DNA of 64,000 bases from Algibacter marinivivus (GTDB lineage Bacteria; Bacteroidota; Bacteroidia; Flavobacteriales; Flavobacteriaceae). A program made the translations under genes and the position numbers. The notes beneath the pieces were generated by a model that made no database searches, was not told where the DNA came from, and worked only from the letters and a program-made list of their open reading frames with translations. Each line of letters starts with the position of its first letter. Positions within the stretch are counted from its first letter, which is position 1. The stretch is taken from assembly GCF_003143755.1 (NCBI RefSeq), contig NZ_QFRI01000003.1, positions 186,001 to 250,000 on the forward strand, written 5' to 3'. Of the stretch, positions 60,123-64,000 are shown one piece after another.

Positions 60123-61034
60123 TTAGTTGTAGAATAGATGAAATACACTCCCTTTTTTATTAAATTCTAAGGTAGGAAATGGTATTTTTATCATATCAAT
60201 AACATCAAAAATAGACCTCAATAACTTCGAGTTTGTCTTAATTTTATTCAAATTTAAATCAAAACTCAAATAGTACTGTCTATATCTGGAATTACTTGTT
60301 AACACTTGATTGTCAATATCTTTTTCACCTGTAAGCATCCCTTGTCCTCCATAGCCTACAGCTATATTTAACCATTTAGGAATTTTACTGTCTTTGAAAA
60401 AGGAGTGTAAATTTGCGCTAAGCCAATAGGTTTGCCCATTATAGTCTTTCAAAATTTGTTCAAGATGGGTTTCTCCGAGTTTATCTGGACGCTGTTTTGC
60501 ATATTTAGTATGGTGAAAAGAGTACTTTAAGGCAATTCTCTGTTCTTTCCATAATAATTCTTGCCCAATATAAAGACCTGTTCCTGCGCCATTTGCTAAA
60601 ATGTCTCCCCAAGAAAACCCCCATTCTTCTGAATACCCATCAAGTACTTCTACAGCTGTTAAAAAAGTAAAACCTAATGTAGCTCCATATAGCAATTGAT
60701 CACGCTTGCTGACACCACTCCAATTTAAAAGTTGCGCTCCATGCTTACCTAATTGATAAGATGTAAATACGTGTCCTAACTTATCCATTTGCAACCACTC
60801 ATTATTATCATTAATAGTATGAAATTTTGAACGTTCAAAATCCGCATACCACAATTGATTTAAACCAACAAGTGTTATGGCTCCTATAGAAGCTTCTGTA
60901 ATAACTACAGCATTTCTTCTTGGTTTGTTAAGTGTATCACTAGGTGTCAAAAATAAATCTAGTTTAGATTGCGAAAAAGAAACGACTGGTAATAAAACAA
61001 AAATGATAATATGTCTTATTACATATAAACGCAC
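60123..61034 (-). CDS. DUF2279 family protein
   Basis: This 303-aa protein has a signal peptide (about 1-21) and the DUF2279 core: DKLGHVFTSYQLGKHGAQLL (about 85), then YSEEWGFSWGDILANGAGTG (about 134). These His, Asp and Glu residues recall the YfiM-type fold. The C-terminus is beta-rich and may sit in the outer membrane. Its start overlaps the mltG stop by 1 bp. Confidence 0.85.
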   Translation of the reverse strand: MRLYVIRHIIIFVLLPVVSFSQSKLDLFLTPSDTLNKPRRNAVVITEASIGAITLVGLNQLWYADFERSKFHTINDNNEWLQMDKLGHVFTSYQLGKHGAQLLNWSGVSKRDQLLYGATLGFTFLTAVEVLDGYSEEWGFSWGDILANGAGTGLYIGQELLWKEQRIALKYSFHHTKYAKQRPDKLGETHLEQILKDYNGQTYWLSANLHSFFKDSKIPKWLNIAVGYGGQGMLTGEKDIDNQVLTSNSRYRQYYLSFDLNLNKIKTNSKLLRSIFDVIDMIKIPFPTLEFNKKGSVFHLFYN

Positions 61035-62080
61035 TATTTATTTATCCCTTGAGATGATAAATACCGTTGATATTCTCTAGCATTTACATTATGTTGTGCC
61101 AAAGTTTTTGCAAATTTATGAAAGCCAAAACGCTTTGCATCAGCAGCAAAATACAAGTATTTATGCTTCTCGTAATTCAAAACGGCTTTAATCGCTGAAA
61201 TATCTGGCATTGCAATTAACCCCGGAGGTAATCCTCTATTTTTGTATGTATTATAAGGTGATTCAATCTCTTTATGAACGTTTAAAACACGCTTAATTAC
61301 GGTGTTTTTATATTTTGGCAATTTATATGCTGCAAATTTTAAAGTAGGATCTGCTTGAAGTGGTATTCCAACACGTAAACGATTTATGTAAACGCCTGCA
61401 ATTCTTGGTTGTTCTGAAGCTTGTTTAGACTCTTCATAAACAATAGATGCTAATGCAATCACCTGATTTTGAGACAATCCAATATCGTGAGCTTTTTTAA
61501 TTCGTGCATCTGTCCAAAAACGCTTATATTCTTTAAGCATTCTATTTCTAAAAGTTTCTGCAGATGAATTCCAAAAGAATTCATAACTGTTTGGTAAATA
61601 CATTCCCAAAGCCGTGGCTTCATTAAATTTATTTTCTTCTAAAAAAGCTTTATCGGTCATGGCATTTAAAAGCGATATACTATCTGCTTCTATTTCTTTT
61701 GAAATACGTCCCGCTAATTTTTCTAAAGTACTTTGATTATTGAAAGACACTTTTATTGGCAAGTTTTTACTTCTTATAGAATTGATAATATCATTATTAG
61801 TCATTCCTTTTTTAATTTCGAAACGACCAGCTTTTATATTCGTGGTGTATTTTTTTTGTTCAGCTAAATCATCAAAAGACTCAATATCCTCTAATAAAGG
61901 TTCTAATTGCTCTCTAACTTCAGTATACTTAGCATTTGTAGGTACAAAAATATAAGCCGCTTCATTATTAAAAGCCGTATTGGGTTTTAACATGGCTTTG
62001 TATACAAAATTTGCAAAAAAAGCAGCTACAACAAGACCTATAATGACTATAACTAAAAGTATTTTTTTTATGTAATTCAT
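61034..62080 (-). CDS. mltG: Endolytic transglycosylase MltG
   Basis: MltG cuts nascent glycan strands. The 348-aa protein has one N-terminal membrane helix (about 5-27), a LysM-like region (about 40-110) and the YceG domain. The catalytic Glu lies in ASIVYEESKQASEQPRIAGV (about 218), followed by LQADPTLKFA and PYNTYKNRGLPPGLIAMP. Length is typical. It directly abuts the GNAT gene upstream and overlaps the DUF2279 gene by 1 bp. Confidence 0.95.
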   Translation of the reverse strand: MNYIKKILLVIVIIGLVVAAFFANFVYKAMLKPNTAFNNEAAYIFVPTNAKYTEVREQLEPLLEDIESFDDLAEQKKYTTNIKAGRFEIKKGMTNNDIINSIRSKNLPIKVSFNNQSTLEKLAGRISKEIEADSISLLNAMTDKAFLEENKFNEATALGMYLPNSYEFFWNSSAETFRNRMLKEYKRFWTDARIKKAHDIGLSQNQVIALASIVYEESKQASEQPRIAGVYINRLRVGIPLQADPTLKFAAYKLPKYKNTVIKRVLNVHKEIESPYNTYKNRGLPPGLIAMPDISAIKAVLNYEKHKYLYFAADAKRFGFHKFAKTLAQHNVNAREYQRYLSSQGINK

Positions 62081-62605
62081 CTATTTATTAATGAGTTGAA
62101 ATAAATATTCGTTTTTATAAGCACCATTAACGTGGTTCCAATCTTTTTTTAGGCCGATTTGTTTAAAACCTTCTTTTGAAAACAATTTAATACTAGCATC
62201 ATTTTCTTCAGAAATATTACAATATAACAGGTGCAAATCTAAATGCGTAAAACTATAATTTATTAAAAGTTTAAGGGCTTCGCGACCGTAACCCTTTAAT
62301 CTGTCGTTAGGTTCTTTAACTAAAATGCCAACACCTGCTCTTTTATTTTTAAAATCGAAATCGAATAAATCTATCATACCTATGGCAACATCATCATAAC
62401 TTGAAATGACCAAACGTAATTGCTTGACTTCAAAAATATCTTTGTGGGCATGCTCTAAATACTGTTTGATAAGAAATTTAGAATATGGTGTTTGTGTATT
62501 ACTGATTTCCCAGATAGATTCATCGTTTTCAATGGTATGTATGAAGTCTAAATCTTCTGGCTCTAAGGCTCTTAAGTATATATTATCGCCTTTTAGAGTT
62601 ATCAT
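62081..62605 (-). CDS. GNAT-family N-acetyltransferase (RimJ-like)
   Basis: This 174-aa protein starts MITLKGDNIYLRALEPEDLD, the beginning of the RimJ/RimL-like acetyltransferase group, and has AGVGILVKEPNDRLKGYGREAL (acetyl-CoA loop, about 89-110) and LFSKEGFKQIG. The substrate is unknown. It overlaps dapF by 4 bp (ATGA) and abuts mltG. Confidence 0.92.
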   Translation of the reverse strand: MITLKGDNIYLRALEPEDLDFIHTIENDESIWEISNTQTPYSKFLIKQYLEHAHKDIFEVKQLRLVISSYDDVAIGMIDLFDFDFKNKRAGVGILVKEPNDRLKGYGREALKLLINYSFTHLDLHLLYCNISEENDASIKLFSKEGFKQIGLKKDWNHVNGAYKNEYLFQLINK

Positions 62606-63375
62606 ATTGTTCCTTTAAAAACAAATTTTGCAGGACCAATAAGCCATACATTATTATAAGTATTATTTTCAACATCGAAACATACTTCTAGCTTTCCGCC
62701 TTCAACATTTAAAGTTACGTGGTTTTTTTCGGTTTCTCCTATGTAATGCATTGCTAATGCCACTGCTGTAACACCTGTACCACAAGATAAGGTTTCCCCT
62801 TCTACTCCACGTTCATAGGTTCTTACCCTAAATTCGTTATCAGATTGCTTTTTTACGAAATTAACATTGCTCCCAGCTTCATTATATGGTGCTCCATATC
62901 TAATTTCTGCGCCTTTTGATTTTATATTAAAATCTTCAATATTTTCTTCAAATTGCACGTGATGTGGCGACCCAGTATCTAAAAAGACATGGTTTTCATG
63001 TTTTTCAACCGTATTAACATCTACCATTTGAAGTTTCACAATATCACCTTCAATAGTGGCATGATGCAAACCATCAATAGCTTCAAAAACTGCTTTATCT
63101 GAAATAACGCCTAATTGCTTAGCAAAGGCAACTAAACAACGCCCACCGTTACCACACATAGAACTTTCATTACCATCTGCATTGTAGTAAACCATTTTAA
63201 AATCGTGTTCTAGATGGTTTTCTAAAAGAATGAGTCCGTCAGCGCCTATGCCAAAACGTCTGTCGCATAAAAACGCTACTTGTTTGGTATTATTTTTGTC
63301 GAATGTTTGTTGACGATTATCAATCATCACAAAATCATTTCCTGTGCCTTGGTATTTGTAAAAGGTGTGTTGCAT
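62602..63375 (-). CDS. dapF: Diaminopimelate epimerase
   Basis: DapF converts LL- to meso-diaminopimelate for lysine and peptidoglycan. The 257-aa protein has FYKYQGTGNDFVMID (about 4), the catalytic Cys in SSMCGNGGRC (about 70) and the second in SCGTGVTAVA (about 200). The ATG at 63375 (MQHTFYKY) is preferred over one four codons upstream. A minus-strand TATCTTTG (63385-63392) lies immediately before it; this would leave almost no leader. Confidence 0.96.
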   Translation of the reverse strand: MQHTFYKYQGTGNDFVMIDNRQQTFDKNNTKQVAFLCDRRFGIGADGLILLENHLEHDFKMVYYNADGNESSMCGNGGRCLVAFAKQLGVISDKAVFEAIDGLHHATIEGDIVKLQMVDVNTVEKHENHVFLDTGSPHHVQFEENIEDFNIKSKGAEIRYGAPYNEAGSNVNFVKKQSDNEFRVRTYERGVEGETLSCGTGVTAVALAMHYIGETEKNHVTLNVEGGKLEVCFDVENNTYNNVWLIGPAKFVFKGTI

Positions 63376-63481
63376 AATATGCTGCAAAGATAAAGAAGTG
63401 ATTTAAATTTTTTGATGCTTAGCGATAATTTTGGCGGGTTGAAAAAAAGCTTATTTTTTTGGCAGATGTTTACAAGGAAGT

Positions 63482-63575
63482 GCGTTAGGGATTGCAGTGG
63501 AAAGCCCACAGCGATCCCGATAGCTATCGGGAGAGCGAGGACTTGTAACGTAAAGCCCGACCCTTGTGGTAACGC
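63482..63575 (+). repeat. GCGTTAGGG...GGTAACGC dispersed repeat, copy D
   Basis: The copy starts GCGTTAGGGATTG and ends CCCTTGTGGTAACGC. It includes GTGGAAAGCCCAC, the perfect palindrome CCCGATAGCTATCGGG (63516-63531) and CGAGGACTTGTAACG. It is the most compact copy, at 94 bp. The rest of the 63376-63682 gap carries the dapF -7 element and AT-rich sequence upstream of the protease gene; I see no gene there. Confidence 0.85.
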
Positions 63576-63682
63576 CCAAATAATTAAACGTAAGTGGATT
63601 GTTAAATCGTCGTTAAAGTTGAATTAAGAATTCAATATTTATTTAATTTTAATCGTTAATAAATAAAACTTAAACTCAAATT

Positions 63683-64000
63683 ATGAAGAAGATTTTGACA
63701 TTAGTATTGGTTTCGGCTTTAGGTGGTATTTTTACTTTAGGAGCCTACAAACTTTTTTTAGAAGAAGAAAAAACAGTTTTGATTGCTGCAGAAAACTCCA
63801 ACCCAGCATTTCTACCAACAAATAACTTTAATACATTATTAGCTAATGAGGAAGCTCCAGATTTTACAGTAGCTGCTGAAAACACTGTAAATGCGGTTGT
63901 ACACGTAAAAAATGTAACACTAAGTTCTGGACAATATACTTTACAAGATTTATTTTCTGGTAGAAGCTCGCAACGTGCGCAAATGGGTACAGGATCTGGT
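63683..64000 (+). CDS. DegP/HtrA-type serine protease (N-terminal part)
   Basis: The frame runs from ATG at 63683 off the window end (106 codons). It has a signal or anchor segment (KKILTLVLVSALGGIFTLGAY) and the start of the Do-family domain (AAENTVNAVVHVKNV, and the flexible loop before MGTGSG, which leads into the protease core). The catalytic triad and PDZ domains lie outside the window. The family is a periplasmic quality-control protease and chaperone. Confidence 0.85.
   Translation, partial: MKKILTLVLVSALGGIFTLGAYKLFLEEEKTVLIAAENSNPAFLPTNNFNTLLANEEAPDFTVAAENTVNAVVHVKNVTLSSGQYTLQDLFSGRSSQRAQMGTGSG

Noticed and set aside
63412-63627. 71-codon open frame upstream of the protease gene
   Set aside because: It runs straight through dispersed repeat copy D and has no family features; chance frame in a repeat.

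Overview
The window comes from a low-GC (roughly one third GC by eye) Gram-negative bacterium of the Bacteroidota, most likely a marine member of the Flavobacteriaceae. The evidence is the Bacteroidota-type -7 promoter motif TAnnTTTG, a protein with a type IX secretion (T9SS) C-terminal sorting tail, a PorD-like T9SS protein, the short Bacteroidota-type RNA polymerase omega, families common in this phylum (DUF2911, DUF5916, TIGR02757, BatA, YbbR-type), and the gene order bamD-rpoZ-coaBC-porD-recN. I cannot name the genus. Most of the window is ordinary core chromosome. I saw no phage, plasmid, CRISPR, rRNA or tRNA.

Layout. 1-317: tail of an unidentified gene and a repeat flank. 329-1906: a tRNA prenyltransferase (MiaA) fused in frame to a GNAT acetyltransferase and lacking any usual start codon. 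1943-4690: an ECF sigma factor, a membrane anti-sigma-like protein and a secreted repeat-rich protein, in one operon. 4691-6716: an intergenic repeat, a DUF2911 protein, and a small block of probably acquired membrane genes with a broken third gene. 6717-14382: MeaB, PAP2 phosphatase, MATE exporter, a probable small RNA, an FkbM methyltransferase, a flavin oxidoreductase, MnmA and a two-domain fasciclin lipoprotein. 14454-20797: a MORN-repeat protein, YidC, CTP synthase, a cassette-like insertion (19123-19883), a small membrane protein and GTP cyclohydrolase I. 20913-32906: DUF5916 outer-membrane-type protein, LolD-like ATPase, TIGR02757 protein, M61 peptidase, a glycosyltransferase, and an operon of BatA-type protein, degenerate dihydroorotase, small membrane protein and esterase. 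32957-37850: two-component system, CoaE, YbbR protein and glycosyltransferase.

38076-48513: FabI, RecN, PorD-like protein, CoaBC, omega, BamD, DapA, DUF6913-type protein, a 5'-nucleotidase divided into two genes in reversed domain order, DoxX and a membrane protein. 48601-55073: LigA, PrmC, GNAT, LEA-type lipoprotein, RibD, HAD phosphatase, YigZ and a thioesterase. 55269-59350: DnaA, a low-molecular-weight phosphatase, a secreted sugar dehydrogenase and an RsmI-like methyltransferase. 59361-64000: a lysozyme-like protein, DUF2279 protein, MltG, GNAT, DapF and the start of a DegP/HtrA protease.

Several threads connect the genes. Envelope building is represented by YidC, BamD, the PorD-like protein, LolD-like ATPase, DapA, DapF, MltG and FabI. 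Cofactor and nucleotide synthesis is represented by CoaBC, CoaE, RibD, FolE and PyrG. tRNA and ribosome modification is represented by MiaA, MnmA, PrmC and RsmI. The parts most worth a second look are the start-less MiaA-GNAT fusion, a dispersed GCGTTAGGG...AACGC repeat in four places, a cassette-like unit whose flank recurs at the left end of the window, a promoter-hairpin-terminator unit that looks like a small RNA, and the repeat-rich protein in the sigma-factor operon. None of these is shown here to be a new system; each is a lead.
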